Positions 37,520 through 48,203 are shown, numbered from the stretch's first letter. The stretch: 64,000 bases of DNA from Mesorhizobium sp. Root554 (GCF_001427025.1 NZ_LMGA01000001.1:1391775-1455774), one strand, 5' to 3'. Numbers and translations are program-made. The notes: generated from the letters alone by a model not told the origin.

Positions 37520-37563
37520 GGCGTCGCTCTGCCCGCTTCCTGCTGTTGGGCAGACCTATAGGG

Positions 37564-39021
37564 CTATAAGCCCAGTCCGCCAATACAGACATATTTGGTA
37601 TCCAGATAATCCTCGATGCCCTGATGCCCGCCTTCCGCGCCGAGACCGGATTCCTTGACGCCGCCGAACGGCGCTTCCGGCGTGGTGATCAGCCCTTCGT
37701 TGACGCCGACCATGCCATATTTCAGCCCTTCCATGACGCGGTACGCGCGGCCGAGGTCGCTGGTATAGAAATAGCAGGCGAGGCCGAACTCCGTGTCATT
37801 GGCCAGCGAAACGGCCTCTTCCTCCATCTCGAATTTGAACACCGGGGCCACAGGGCCAAAAATCTCTTCCTTCATGAAGCGCATCTTCGGCGAAGCGTTG
37901 GAGATCACGGTCGGCTGGAAGAACGAACCGCCGAGCTTGTGCCGCTTGCCGCCGGTCTCGACCTTGCCGCCCTTGGCCGCCGCGTCGGCGATCAGCTCCT
38001 CGACCTTTTCCACCGCCTTTTCATCGATGAGCGGCCCCTGCTGCACGTCTTCTTCAGTGCCGGCGCCCACCTTGAGCTTGTTGCTCGCTTCCACCAGCTT
38101 TTCCACGAATTGGTCGTGAATGCCCGCCTGGACGAAGAACCGGTTCGTGCACACGCAGGTCTGGCCGGAATTGCGGTATTTCGCCATGATCGCGCCAGCC
38201 ACCGCGCGGTCGATGTCGGCGTCGTCGAAGACGATGAAGGGGGCGTTGCCGCCGAGTTCCATCGACACCTTCTTCACCGTAGCAGCCGATTTGGCGATCA
38301 GGATCTTGCCGACTTCGGTCGAGCCGGTGAAGGTGAGTTTCTTGACCAGCGGGTTGGCGCATATCTCATCGCCGATCTCGCCGGCTGCGCCGGTGACGAT
38401 GTTGACCACGCCCTTGGGAAATCCGACCTCTTCGACCAGCGCGCCCCAGGCCAGGCCTGAATAGGGCGTCTGCGTCGCCGGTTTGACGACCGCGGTACAG
38501 CCGGCGGCAAGTGCGGGACCCAGCTTGCGGGCGAGCATTGACGAGGGAAAATTCCACGGCGTGATGGCGGCGATGACGCCGACGGGCTCCTTGGTGACCA
38601 GGATGCGGCGGTCCGCCCATGGCGAAGGCACGACGTCGCCATAGGTCCGGCGGCCTTCCTCCGCGAACCACAGGATGTAGGCTGCGGAAGAACCGATCTC
38701 GCCCTTGGATTCGGTCAACGACTTGCCCTGCTCCATCGTCAGCAGTTCGGCCAGCGAATCCTGATTGTCCATCAGCGCGTCATGCAGCTTGCGCAACAGC
38801 CTGGAGCGCTCCAGCGCCGAGGTCTTGCGCCAGGTCTGGAAGGCTTTGTCCGCCGCCTCGATGGCGCGCCGCGTCTCGGCCCCGCCCGATTTCGGCACCG
38901 TGCCGATCTTCTGTCCGGTGGCAGGATTGGTGACGTCGATCGTCTTGCCGGAATCGGCCTGCACCCATTCGCCATCGATGAGATTGGCCTGGCGCATGAA
39001 ATGGCTGGTTTTCTGAAGCAT
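37564..39021 (-). CDS. gabD: succinate-semialdehyde dehydrogenase
   Basis: The product is a 485-residue NAD(P)-dependent aldehyde dehydrogenase matching GabD: TPWNFPSSMLARK, catalytic Glu in MELGGNAPFIVF, catalytic Cys in RNSGQTCVCTNR, and the C-terminal PFGGVKESGLGAEGGHQGIEDYLDTKY. It converts succinate semialdehyde to succinate in GABA breakdown. The frame continues to 39126, but the ATG at 39021 has a GGAGG site 5-6 nt upstream; MRQANL at 38997 is another option. Confidence 0.93.
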   Translation of the reverse strand: MLQKTSHFMRQANLIDGEWVQADSGKTIDVTNPATGQKIGTVPKSGGAETRRAIEAADKAFQTWRKTSALERSRLLRKLHDALMDNQDSLAELLTMEQGKSLTESKGEIGSSAAYILWFAEEGRRTYGDVVPSPWADRRILVTKEPVGVIAAITPWNFPSSMLARKLGPALAAGCTAVVKPATQTPYSGLAWGALVEEVGFPKGVVNIVTGAAGEIGDEICANPLVKKLTFTGSTEVGKILIAKSAATVKKVSMELGGNAPFIVFDDADIDRAVAGAIMAKYRNSGQTCVCTNRFFVQAGIHDQFVEKLVEASNKLKVGAGTEEDVQQGPLIDEKAVEKVEELIADAAAKGGKVETGGKRHKLGGSFFQPTVISNASPKMRFMKEEIFGPVAPVFKFEMEEEAVSLANDTEFGLACYFYTSDLGRAYRVMEGLKYGMVGVNEGLITTPEAPFGGVKESGLGAEGGHQGIEDYLDTKYVCIGGLGL

Positions 39022-39142
39022 GAACGACCTCCGCTCCGCGCCGTGGCGCGCGTTTATCCTGATCCCGTGGTGGATATGGCTAATATAGAGGCCGCACGGA
39101 CATGTGACAGCCCATCGCCCACCCATAGGTTTAGACCAGGTT

Positions 39143-40093
39143 CTAGGTGAACGTATGCTGCACCACGAACAGCCAGAACCCCGTGGTGAAGACGGCCAGC
39201 GCCGTAGCGATCGTCATCTGGCTTGAGGCCAAAGCCTCGCCGGTGCCGAACTGGGTCGAGATCAGATAGGAATTGACGCCCGACGGCAGTGCCGCCGCCA
39301 TGACGGCAACCTTGGCGGTCAGTGGCGGCAGGCCGAGCAGCCACACCAGCGCAAACACGATCGCCGGCATGAACAGCAGCTTCAGCCCTGACAGCACCAG
39401 CGCCGGCTTGACTGTTCCCGAGATGCCGTAGCGCCGCAGGCCAAGCCCCATGGCAAACAGCGCGACCGGCGCGGCGATCCCTGCCAGCGCGTCGACCAGC
39501 CGCCCGGCGAGCGAAGGCAGCGGCAGGCCGGTCAGCCGCCACAACCACCCCAGAAGGATGCCGATGATCAGCGGGTTGGTGAAAATGCGCCGGAAGAAGA
39601 TGCGCAGGATGCGCGCCGGGTGCAGTTGGCCGTCGCCCTTCGGCCCGAACATCTCGAAGAGGATGATCGATGCCATGATCATGATCGGCAGGTGGATGGA
39701 GATCAGCAGCGACAATTGCTGAAAACCCTCCTGCCCCAGAACGCCGAGCATGAACGGCACGCCGAGCAGGACCAGATTGGAAAAGGAGGAGGACACGCCG
39801 CCGACAACGCCGCCGCGCGCATCGCGGCCGAACACCCGTGTCGCGATGAGGTGGCCGGCGGTCCAGGTAATGGCTGCGGCGGCGAAATACACGCTCCAGA
39901 AGGACCATGGCGCCGAACCGTGGAAATCGGCGTCGATCATGGTGCGGAACAAAAGGAGCGGCATCGCCACGCCGACTGCGAATTCCGAAACAGCTTCGCC
40001 CGTCTCGGCCTTCAGATAGCCGGTGAGCCCTGCAATGTAGCCGAGCGCCACCAGGCCGAAGACGAACAATATCGTTTCTGTGAGCGATCCCAT
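39143..40093 (-). CDS. AEC-family transporter (auxin efflux carrier type)
   Basis: The product is a 316-residue membrane protein with about ten helices, split by a central charged loop (FEMFGPKGDGQLHP) as in AEC/bile-acid-Na symporter-like carriers. The N-terminal motif VFGLVALGYIAGLTGYL and the SSSFSNLVLLGVPFMLG helix with its conserved Asn are typical. Substrates of bacterial members include malate and related organic acids; here it is unknown. The ATG at 40093 is preferred over the upstream extension to 40519, which lacks membrane character. Confidence 0.88.
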   Translation of the reverse strand: MGSLTETILFVFGLVALGYIAGLTGYLKAETGEAVSEFAVGVAMPLLLFRTMIDADFHGSAPWSFWSVYFAAAAITWTAGHLIATRVFGRDARGGVVGGVSSSFSNLVLLGVPFMLGVLGQEGFQQLSLLISIHLPIMIMASIILFEMFGPKGDGQLHPARILRIFFRRIFTNPLIIGILLGWLWRLTGLPLPSLAGRLVDALAGIAAPVALFAMGLGLRRYGISGTVKPALVLSGLKLLFMPAIVFALVWLLGLPPLTAKVAVMAAALPSGVNSYLISTQFGTGEALASSQMTIATALAVFTTGFWLFVVQHTFT

Positions 40094-40278
40094 TCCCGCC
40101 CTGATAGGCGAGCCGCCCCTGCCGCGCAATCGCCCGATCGTACAAGTCGGGGGCATCGGGAGTGCATTCCGCGGGCGACGCTCGACCAACCAAGAGACCA
40201 CCCACGGTTGCCTCACCGGTGCTGACATTCCTATATGCGGGAGGCCGCCATGCCGCGCGGCTTCCTGAAAGGCCTTCA

Positions 40279-40824
40279 ATGCTGCGATTTCTGGTTGCGC
40301 TTTTTCTGCTGGCCTCACCCGCCGCCCACGCGACGGATGCCGGCTGGGCGCTTCTGCGGGAAGGCGGACATGTGGTGTTCCTGCGCCATGCGATGGCGCC
40401 GGGAACCACCGAACCCGCCAATTTCGACATCGAGAAATGCTCGACCCAGCGCAATTTGTCGGCGCGCGGAAAGCAGCAGGCGAGCAAGATCGGCGCCCTG
40501 TTCGGCGCCCGCGCGGCACCTGTCGAGCGGGTCCTTTCCAGCCGCTACTGCCGCTGCCTCGACACCGCCCGCATCGCTTTCGAAGCGGAACCGGAACCCT
40601 TTGCGGCGCTGGACCCGCCGGCAGCCGACGAGGCGTCCCGCAAGACCCAGGAAGCTGACATCCTGGCGCAAATCCGGGATTATTCGGGAACGGACAATCT
40701 GGTCATGGTCACCCATGTCGAGAACATCCAGGGCATGACCGGCATCTCGCCTCGCGAGGGCGAAGCGGTTATCGTCGCGCCGGATGGCGACGGCCTGCGC
40801 GTTCTGGGACGCATTGTTTTCTGA
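40279..40824 (+). CDS. secreted histidine phosphatase family protein
   Basis: The product is a 181-residue protein with a signal peptide (FLVALFLLASPAAHA) and a histidine-phosphatase (phosphoglycerate-mutase-like) domain. The phospho-accepting His is in FLRHAMAPG and the second His in VTHVENIQG; an SSRYCRCLDTA segment supplies the second Arg. Its export suggests a periplasmic phosphatase. It is divergent from the AEC gene and precedes the acpXL operon. The substrate is unknown. Confidence 0.87.
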   Translation: MLRFLVALFLLASPAAHATDAGWALLREGGHVVFLRHAMAPGTTEPANFDIEKCSTQRNLSARGKQQASKIGALFGARAAPVERVLSSRYCRCLDTARIAFEAEPEPFAALDPPAADEASRKTQEADILAQIRDYSGTDNLVMVTHVENIQGMTGISPREGEAVIVAPDGDGLRVLGRIVF

Positions 40825-41012
40825 TGAAGTTTTCTGATGAACCCGGGGCGCCGCCCGCACCGCTTTTCGCAGTCCCGCGGCAGCCAGGAAACCGCCCTTA
40901 TAGACGATACCCGGCAGCTTAATGAAACTTTGTGCCTTTTCCTGTTTATAAAAACCGATTAGACAGCGCGCAAACGCAGAACCTCCATTGCGCGTAAACG
41001 AAGGAAGAACCC

Positions 41013-41297
41013 GTGGCCACCACGTTCGAAAAAGTCGCCAAGATTATCGCCGACACCAGCGAGATCGATATCGACACGATCACCCCGGAAAGCCACACGA
41101 TTGACGATCTGGGCATCGATAGCCTCGACTTCCTCGACATCGTCTTCGCCATCGACAAGGAATTCGGCATCAAGGTTCCGCTCGAAAAGTGGACGCAGGA
41201 AGTCAATGACGGCAAGGCGTCCACCGACGAGTATTTCGTCATGAAGAACCTCTGCGCCAAGATCGACGGCCTCGTCGCCGCCAAGAACGCGACCTGA
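41013..41297 (+). CDS. acpXL: acyl carrier protein AcpXL for very-long-chain fatty acid synthesis
   Basis: The product is a 94-residue specialised acyl carrier protein that carries the growing 27-hydroxyoctacosanoate chain for lipid A of rhizobia. The phosphopantetheine serine is Ser37 in GIDSLDFLD, and the long C-terminal tail ([16 protein letters not shown]) distinguishes AcpXL from AcpP. The start codon is GTG, with AAGGAAG 5-6 nt upstream. It leads the five-gene operon ending with lpxXL. Confidence 0.95.
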   Translation: MATTFEKVAKIIADTSEIDIDTITPESHTIDDLGIDSLDFLDIVFAIDKEFGIKVPLEKWTQEVNDGKASTDEYFVMKNLCAKIDGLVAAKNAT

Positions 41298-41362
41298 CGA
41301 TCGTCACGGCAGGCAAAGGTGCTCTTGACGGGCGCTGCCGCCTGCCCCGATAACAGCCTCCC

Positions 41363-42553
41363 ATGAATCCCCGCGACGTCGTCATCACAGGCATCGGCCT
41401 TGTTTCCTCCCTGGGCGAAGGCCCGGAGGCGCACTGGCAACGGCTGACCGCGCCCTCTCCTGCGCCGGTGCTCAATGCCGAGCGCTTCGCGCCCTATTCC
41501 GTTCACCCGCTGCCGGAAATCGACTGGAACCTGCAGATCGCCAAGCGCGGCGACCAGCGCCAGATGGAAACCTGGCAGCGGCTCGGCACCTATGCCGCCG
41601 GGCTGGCGCTCGACGACGCCGGCATAAAGGGTGATGAAGAACTCTGCGCCGCCATGGACATGGTGGTGGCGGCCGGCGGCGGCGAACGCGACATGACGGT
41701 AGACGCCGCGATCCTCGCAGCATCCGACACCCGCGCCGACCGCGATGTGCTGCTGAACGAAAAACTGACGACGGAACTGCGTCCGACCCTGTTCCTCGCG
41801 CAGCTTTCCAACCTCCTGGCCGGCAACATTTCCATCGTCCACAAGGTGACGGGTTCCTCCCGTACCTTCATGGGCGAGGAAGGCGCCGGGATATCGGCCG
41901 TCGAGACGGCCGCAGCGCGCATCCGTTCCGGCCAGTCAACGCACGTTCTGGTGGGCGGCGCGTTCCAGACCGAGCATCCCGACATGCTGCTCGGCTACGA
42001 GCTGGGCGGCTACCTGCATCGCGGCGGCTGGAAATCTGTATGGAAGCGCAACGGTTCCGAGGGCGGCGGCGTCGTCACCGGCTCGGGCGGTGCGTTCCTG
42101 GTGCTCGAACAGCGCGAACACGCCGAAAAGCGCGGCCGCAGGATATATGCGACTCTCGGCCCGGTCGTGTCGGCGCGGTCGCGCCGTTCGCGTGGCGAAC
42201 TTGCTGCCGGGATCGAATCGCTGCTGGACAAGGTGGGCCTGCCGAGCGGGCCGCTGCTGGCGATTTCCGCGGCCTCCGGCAGCCATGAAGCCACCGCCGC
42301 CGAAAAAGCAGCCCTTGCAGCGCGCGCCGATCTTGCCGTGCGCGGCTTCACCTCGCTGACCGGCCACATGAAGGAAGCGCAGTTTCCCTTCGCCGTGGCG
42401 CTGGCCGCGCTCGCCGTCGACCACAAGACGGCCTATCCGGCGTTCGACATTGAAAGCGAGCGGCCATTCGGCGAGGTTCCACGCCAGGTACTGGCAACGG
42501 CGATCGGCTATCACCATTTCGAGGGCATGGCGCTGGTCAGCGCCGCCGACTGA
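41363..42553 (+). CDS. ketosynthase-like subunit lacking the catalytic Cys (FabF2-XL)
   Basis: The product is a 396-residue beta-ketoacyl-ACP synthase fold protein in the acpXL operon. Where active enzymes have TACASG, this has GEEGAG (around residues 171-176), so the nucleophilic Cys is replaced by Glu. The first catalytic His (NAHGT) is replaced by SAASG. The second, GH in SLTGHMKEA, is kept. It resembles the chain-length-factor half of KS-alpha/KS-beta pairs, and the intact partner starts 11 bp downstream. The role in setting acyl length is inference. Confidence 0.88.
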   Translation: MNPRDVVITGIGLVSSLGEGPEAHWQRLTAPSPAPVLNAERFAPYSVHPLPEIDWNLQIAKRGDQRQMETWQRLGTYAAGLALDDAGIKGDEELCAAMDMVVAAGGGERDMTVDAAILAASDTRADRDVLLNEKLTTELRPTLFLAQLSNLLAGNISIVHKVTGSSRTFMGEEGAGISAVETAAARIRSGQSTHVLVGGAFQTEHPDMLLGYELGGYLHRGGWKSVWKRNGSEGGGVVTGSGGAFLVLEQREHAEKRGRRIYATLGPVVSARSRRSRGELAAGIESLLDKVGLPSGPLLAISAASGSHEATAAEKAALAARADLAVRGFTSLTGHMKEAQFPFAVALAALAVDHKTAYPAFDIESERPFGEVPRQVLATAIGYHHFEGMALVSAAD

Positions 42554-42564
42554 GAGGGTCAAGA

Positions 42565-43836
<1,272 letters not shown>

Positions 43837-43926
43837 TAGCCTCACTTCGGTGTTGACCGCTATAGATATTGCGGTGCGTCCTTCGAGGCTCACTCAGAGC
43901 GCACCGATCTGATTTCAGGAAAAACG

Positions 43927-44958
43927 ATGCGCGCACTGCAACTCATCGAGGACCGCCGGCTTGAAACGGTCGACGTTCCCCTGCCCCCGGCCCCGGCGCT
44001 CGGCGAGGTCACGCTGCGCATCAAGGCGGTGGCGCTCAACCACATCGATGTATGGGGTTGGCGCGGCATGGCCTTCGCCAAGCGCAAGCTGCCGCTGACC
44101 ATCGGCGCGGAAGCCTCCGGTGAGGTCGAGGCTGTCGGCCCCGGCGTATCCGGCCTCGTGCCCGGGCAGCTCGTATCGATTTACGGCGCGCGTACCTGCG
44201 GCCTCTGCCGCGCCTGCCGTGAGAAACGCGACAATCTGTGCGAAAACGTCTCCGGCGTTCACGGCTTCCACCTTGACGGCTTCGCGCAGGAGAAGATCAA
44301 CCTGCCGGCGCGACTGCTGGTGCCCGCGCCGCCCGGCGTCGATGCCATTGGCGCAGCCGTTGCGCCTGTCACCTTCGGCACCGTCGAGCACATGCTGTTC
44401 GACAATGCCAAGCTCGAGCCGGGAGAAACCATACTGATCCACGCCGGCGGCTCGGGCATCGGCTCGGCGGCGATCCAGCTTGCCAGGAAAATGGGCTGCA
44501 CCGTCATCACCACGGTCGGTTCGAACGACAAGATCGACAAGGCGAAGGCGCTTGGTGCCGATCACGTCATCAACTACCGCGAGGACCGTTTCGAGGGCGT
44601 TGTCCGCAAGCTGACGAAAAAGAAGGGTGTCGATGTCGTGTTCGAACATGTGGGGGCCGATACCTGGGCGGGATCGATGCTGTCGCTCAGGCGCGGCGGC
44701 CGCCTCGTCACCTGCGGCTCGACCTCGGGCGTTTCAACGCAGATGAATTTGATGCAGCTCTTCCAGCAGCAGCTGAAACTGCTCGGCTCCTTCGGCTGCC
44801 GTATGGAAAACATGGCCAATGCCATGCAGAAGATGGCGGCCGGCCTCGTTCATCCGGTGATCGACACCGAAGTCGGCTTCGACGGGATCGACAAGGCGTT
44901 GAAGCGCATGGAAGGCCGCGACGTCTTCGGCAAGATCATCCTTCGCATCGAGACATGA
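43927..44958 (+). CDS. zinc-binding MDR dehydrogenase of the acpXL operon
   Basis: The product is a 343-residue medium-chain dehydrogenase/reductase with a GroES-like domain, four structural-zinc cysteines (C-x2-C-x2-C-x7-C in TCGLCRACREKRDNLC) and a Rossmann motif HAGGSGIGSAAIQLA. Its constant place before lpxXL in rhizobia suggests a reductive step (enoyl or keto reduction) in very-long-chain acyl synthesis, but the reaction is not established. Its stop overlaps the lpxXL start (ATGA). Confidence 0.9.
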   Translation: MRALQLIEDRRLETVDVPLPPAPALGEVTLRIKAVALNHIDVWGWRGMAFAKRKLPLTIGAEASGEVEAVGPGVSGLVPGQLVSIYGARTCGLCRACREKRDNLCENVSGVHGFHLDGFAQEKINLPARLLVPAPPGVDAIGAAVAPVTFGTVEHMLFDNAKLEPGETILIHAGGSGIGSAAIQLARKMGCTVITTVGSNDKIDKAKALGADHVINYREDRFEGVVRKLTKKKGVDVVFEHVGADTWAGSMLSLRRGGRLVTCGSTSGVSTQMNLMQLFQQQLKLLGSFGCRMENMANAMQKMAAGLVHPVIDTEVGFDGIDKALKRMEGRDVFGKIILRIET

Positions 44959-45956
44959 GCGGCTCGCGCGGCAAGCTGCGGCGGGACCTGAAGTTCGGCT
45001 TCGCCATGCGGCTGCAGAAGCTGAACTACTGGCTGCTGGCGCGTCTGGCCATGACGGTGATCGCCGTCCTGAGGCTGTTGCCGGTCGACAAGGCGCTGAA
45101 TTTCGCCGATCGCGCCGCCCGCCGTATCGGGCCATGGATCGGCAGGCACCGCGTAGCCGTTTCCAATCTGCGCGCCGCTTACCCTGAGAAAAGCGACGAA
45201 GAGATCCAGGCCATCGCGCTCGACATGTGGGGCAACATGGCCCGCCTGGCGGCCGAATATGTCTTTCTCGACCAGTTGTTCGACTATGACCCCCACGCCG
45301 CCACTCCAGGCCGGGTGGAAGTCGTGGGCGCCGACAATTTCGAGCGTATCGCCGCCGAGAACAAGGCGCATATCGTCTTCACCGGTCATCTCGGCAATTT
45401 CGAACTGCTGCCGGTTGCCGCCGCCACATTCAGCATGAAGATCACCGCGCTTTTCCGCCCGCCCAACAACCCCTATCTGGCCGACTACATCCTCTCGACC
45501 CGCCGCTCCAACATGGGCGACCTGCTGCCTTCGGCCAACGGAGCGTCCTTTGCCTTGGCCGGCATCCTGTCGCGCGGCGGCAATATCGGCGTTCTTGTCG
45601 ACCAGAAATTCCATCGCGGCGTCGAGACGACATTCTTCGGCCGGCGCTGCCACAGCAATCCCGTGCTGGGCATGCTGGCCCGTCACTATGAGTGCGACGT
45701 CTACCCTGCCCGCTGCGTCCGCCTGCCGGGTAACCGTTTCCGGCTTCAGATTGAGGACAAGCTCGTCCTGCCGCGCGACGAGAAGAACGAGGTGGACGTG
45801 CAGGCGACGACACAGTTGCTGTGCGACGTCGTGGAGCGGTGGGTGCGTGAAGATCCCGGCCAGTGGATGTGGTTCCACAAGAGGTGGCATATCAGCCCGC
45901 GCGGCGGCCGGCGGTCGAAAAAGCCGGCAGGCAATGGCGTGTCTGGCGGCGGCTGA
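44955..45956 (+). CDS. lpxXL: lipid A very-long-chain acyltransferase LpxXL
   Basis: The product is a 333-residue LpxL/HtrB-family acyltransferase anchored by an N-terminal hydrophobic helix, with the HX4E catalytic motif at His145-Glu150 (GHLGNFE). In rhizobia LpxXL transfers 27-hydroxyoctacosanoate from AcpXL to the 3-hydroxyacyl group of lipid A. It is the last gene of the operon, translationally coupled to the upstream dehydrogenase, and followed by a terminator. Confidence 0.94.
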   Translation: MSGSRGKLRRDLKFGFAMRLQKLNYWLLARLAMTVIAVLRLLPVDKALNFADRAARRIGPWIGRHRVAVSNLRAAYPEKSDEEIQAIALDMWGNMARLAAEYVFLDQLFDYDPHAATPGRVEVVGADNFERIAAENKAHIVFTGHLGNFELLPVAAATFSMKITALFRPPNNPYLADYILSTRRSNMGDLLPSANGASFALAGILSRGGNIGVLVDQKFHRGVETTFFGRRCHSNPVLGMLARHYECDVYPARCVRLPGNRFRLQIEDKLVLPRDEKNEVDVQATTQLLCDVVERWVREDPGQWMWFHKRWHISPRGGRRSKKPAGNGVSGGG

Positions 45957-45994
45957 CACTTTCTCATCCCAAAACTGGGACGGCAGCCTTTTTT
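45951..45994 (+). terminator. terminator of the acpXL-lpxXL operon
   Basis: An outer stem GGCTG/CAGCC (45951-45955, 45984-45988) encloses an inner hairpin TCCCA-AAAC-TGGGA, followed by TTTTTT. It overlaps the lpxXL stop codon. Confidence 0.7.
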
Positions 45995-46046
45995 GCTTGA
46001 TCGTTAATAATTTCCAGCGAGAATAAAAACGCTTGGGGGTAAGCGT

Positions 46047-46211
46047 ATGATCAAGACAAGTACCAGTAGGGGAAGCACCGCACTCTGGACGCCATGGGGC
46101 GAGGAGCGCATTCTCAAACCCGGCGAAAAATTCGCAAAGCTCCGCAACCTGGCCAAAAGGCTGCGGGCGGCGCGCGGAAAAAAGCTCCCGCGCCCAAAAC
46201 TTCTGGATTGA
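46047..46211 (+). CDS. 54-residue basic small protein (tentative)
   Basis: A short frame begins MIKTSTSRGSTALWTPWG and continues with a highly basic, Lys/Arg-rich amphipathic half (FAKLRNLAKRLRAARGKK). GGGGGT about 8 nt upstream could be the ribosome-binding site. It lies alone between the lpxXL terminator and the convergent L,D-transpeptidase. I recognise no family; the basic half could bind nucleic acid or membrane. It may be a real small gene, but no homology can be cited. Confidence 0.45.
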   Translation: MIKTSTSRGSTALWTPWGEERILKPGEKFAKLRNLAKRLRAARGKKLPRPKLLD

Positions 46212-46242
46212 ACGCCGCCTTGCTTCGGGTCGGCGGAAAAGC

Positions 46243-46674
46243 CTAGTTCGTCACCACGATACGCGTATTGCTCGGGCCGAGTTCCTTGACCATCGAATAG
46301 AAGGTCGCGGCGTTGGCCGTATGCAGCCGCACGCAGCCGTGCGAGGCAGGACGTCCGAGTTGCCTGACGGCCCCGGTGCCGTGGATGGCATAGCCGCCGC
46401 GGAAGAACACGGAATACGGCATCGGCGACATGTCGTATTTGCGCGAATACCACATGCGATGCATGCGCTGCGGCCGATAGCTGCCGCGCGGCGTGATATA
46501 CCCCTGGCGCGCTGTCGAAACCTTCCAGCGGTAGATGACCAGCCCGTTCCGGCTTACAGTCATTGTCTGCGTGGAGACATTGATGTTAGCCACCAGCGCC
46601 GCTGCACTTGCGCCCACGGAAGACCCTATAAGCATAGCGCCAAGCGCTATTGCCATGAGAAACATCTTCTTCAT
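46243..46674 (-). CDS. L,D-transpeptidase (YkuD domain), exported
   Basis: The product is a 143-residue protein with a signal peptide (MFLMAIALGAMLIGSSVGASA) and a compact YkuD catalytic domain. The active-site block HGTGAVRQLGRPASHGCVRLH gives the conserved His, Ser-His-Gly-Cys and Arg, with the catalytic Cys in SHGC. It would form 3-3 cross-links in peptidoglycan or attach proteins to it. There is no LysM module. A GAGGGGGTT ribosome-binding site supports the start. Confidence 0.92.
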   Translation of the reverse strand: MKKMFLMAIALGAMLIGSSVGASAAALVANINVSTQTMTVSRNGLVIYRWKVSTARQGYITPRGSYRPQRMHRMWYSRKYDMSPMPYSVFFRGGYAIHGTGAVRQLGRPASHGCVRLHTANAATFYSMVKELGPSNTRIVVTN

Positions 46675-46922
46675 GCGTCAACCCCCTCTTAGATTGCCCT
46701 TGTCTACCCCGACGCGTGCTATTTCACGCAGTTTTTCATTCTTTTAAAGATGCCACGCTCACTTTAGCCGCGAGTTGTTTCGAAAATGACCGATCCGAAC
46801 CGGAAAATTTAAACAATTTCCTGTGAAATCGCTCTGCCCGCCTCTGTGCCGGCAAAATCCTCGTCCCTGCACCAAGACTCCGGCCCTTGCAAAACGGGGC
46901 TGTTCCCTGCTCAACTCCAAGC

Positions 46923-48203
46923 ATGAACGACCGACTTTTCCGCGCCGTCGATTCCCGCCGGGACGATCTGGTGACGCTGACCGCCGAACTGATCCGATTT
47001 CCCACGGTCAACCCGCCGGGCGAGGCCTATCGCCCCTGCGCTGAATATATCGGCGAGCGCCTGCGCGAACGCGGGTTCGGCGTCGAGTTCATTCGCGGCG
47101 AAGGCGCGCCCGGCGACACTGACCGCTATCCGCGCATCAATGTCGTCGCCCGTTTCGACGGCCGCGTGCCCGGCCCGACCGTGCATTTCAACTCGCATAT
47201 CGACGTGGTCGAGGCCGGTGAAGGCTGGACGGTCGATCCCTTCGCCGGCGAGGTGAAGGACGGGCGCGTCTATGGGCGCGGCGCCTGCGACATGAAGGGC
47301 GGACTGGCTGCCTCCATCATCGCGGTCGAGGCGTTCATGGAAACCTATCCGGATTTCCCCGGCGCCATCGAGATTTCCGGCACGGTCGACGAAGAGTCCG
47401 GCGGCTTCGGCGGCGTCGCGCATCTGGCCAGGCTCGGCTACTTTTCAAGGCCGAAGGTCGACCACGTCATCATTCCCGAACCTCTCAACAAGGACCGCAT
47501 CTGCCTCGGCCATCGCGGCGTCTGGTGGGCCGAAATCGAGACCCACGGCCAGATCGCGCATGGCTCGATGCCGTTCCTCGGTGACAGCGCCGTGCGCCAC
47601 ATGAGCGCCGTGCTGCAAGCCTTCGAGGAAGAGCTTTTCCCGGCGCTCGACCGCAAGATGACGGCGATGCCGGTGGTGCCGGAAGGCGCGCGGCGTTCGA
47701 CCATGAACATCAATTCCATCCATGGCGGCCAGACCGAGGATTTCCGGCCCGGCCTGCCCGCGCCCAACGTTCCCGATTCCTGCCGCCTCACCATCGACCG
47801 CCGTTTCCTGCTGGAGGAAAAAATCGAAGAGGTGAAGGCAGAGGTAACATCGATCCTCGACCGGCTGAAGCGCGACCGGCCGAAATTCAACTACGATATC
47901 CGCGACCTGTTCGAGGTGTTGCCGCTGATGACCGAGCGCGACGCACCCGTGGTCAAGGCGGTGGCGCAAGGCATCATGGAGGTGTTCGACCGCGAGCCGG
48001 ACTACGTCATTTCGCCCGGCACCTATGACCAGAAGCACATTGCGCGGATCGGCCACATCTACGACTGCATCGCCTACGGGCCGGGCATTCTCGACCTTGC
48101 CCATCGGCCGGACGAGTGGGTTGGCATCGACGACATGGTGCAATCCGCCAAGGTGATGGCGATCGGCCTGAATGTGCTTTTGCGTGGCAAGGCCGGGGAC
48201 TGA
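46923..48203 (+). CDS. M20-family deacylase/peptidase (ArgE/DapE type)
   Basis: The product is a 426-residue zinc-dependent amidohydrolase. Metal-site motifs are in order: HIDVVEAGEGW, GRGACDMKGG (bridging Asp), DEESGGFGG (general base Glu and ligand), and a late His in the HRPDEW region. It is annotated in this family as acetylornithine deacetylase/succinyl-diaminopimelate desuccinylase-like, but the true substrate is open. It lies 72 bp before a solute-binding protein gene and four-component importer, so the imported compound may be its substrate. Confidence 0.88.
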   Translation: MNDRLFRAVDSRRDDLVTLTAELIRFPTVNPPGEAYRPCAEYIGERLRERGFGVEFIRGEGAPGDTDRYPRINVVARFDGRVPGPTVHFNSHIDVVEAGEGWTVDPFAGEVKDGRVYGRGACDMKGGLAASIIAVEAFMETYPDFPGAIEISGTVDEESGGFGGVAHLARLGYFSRPKVDHVIIPEPLNKDRICLGHRGVWWAEIETHGQIAHGSMPFLGDSAVRHMSAVLQAFEEELFPALDRKMTAMPVVPEGARRSTMNINSIHGGQTEDFRPGLPAPNVPDSCRLTIDRRFLLEEKIEEVKAEVTSILDRLKRDRPKFNYDIRDLFEVLPLMTERDAPVVKAVAQGIMEVFDREPDYVISPGTYDQKHIARIGHIYDCIAYGPGILDLAHRPDEWVGIDDMVQSAKVMAIGLNVLLRGKAGD

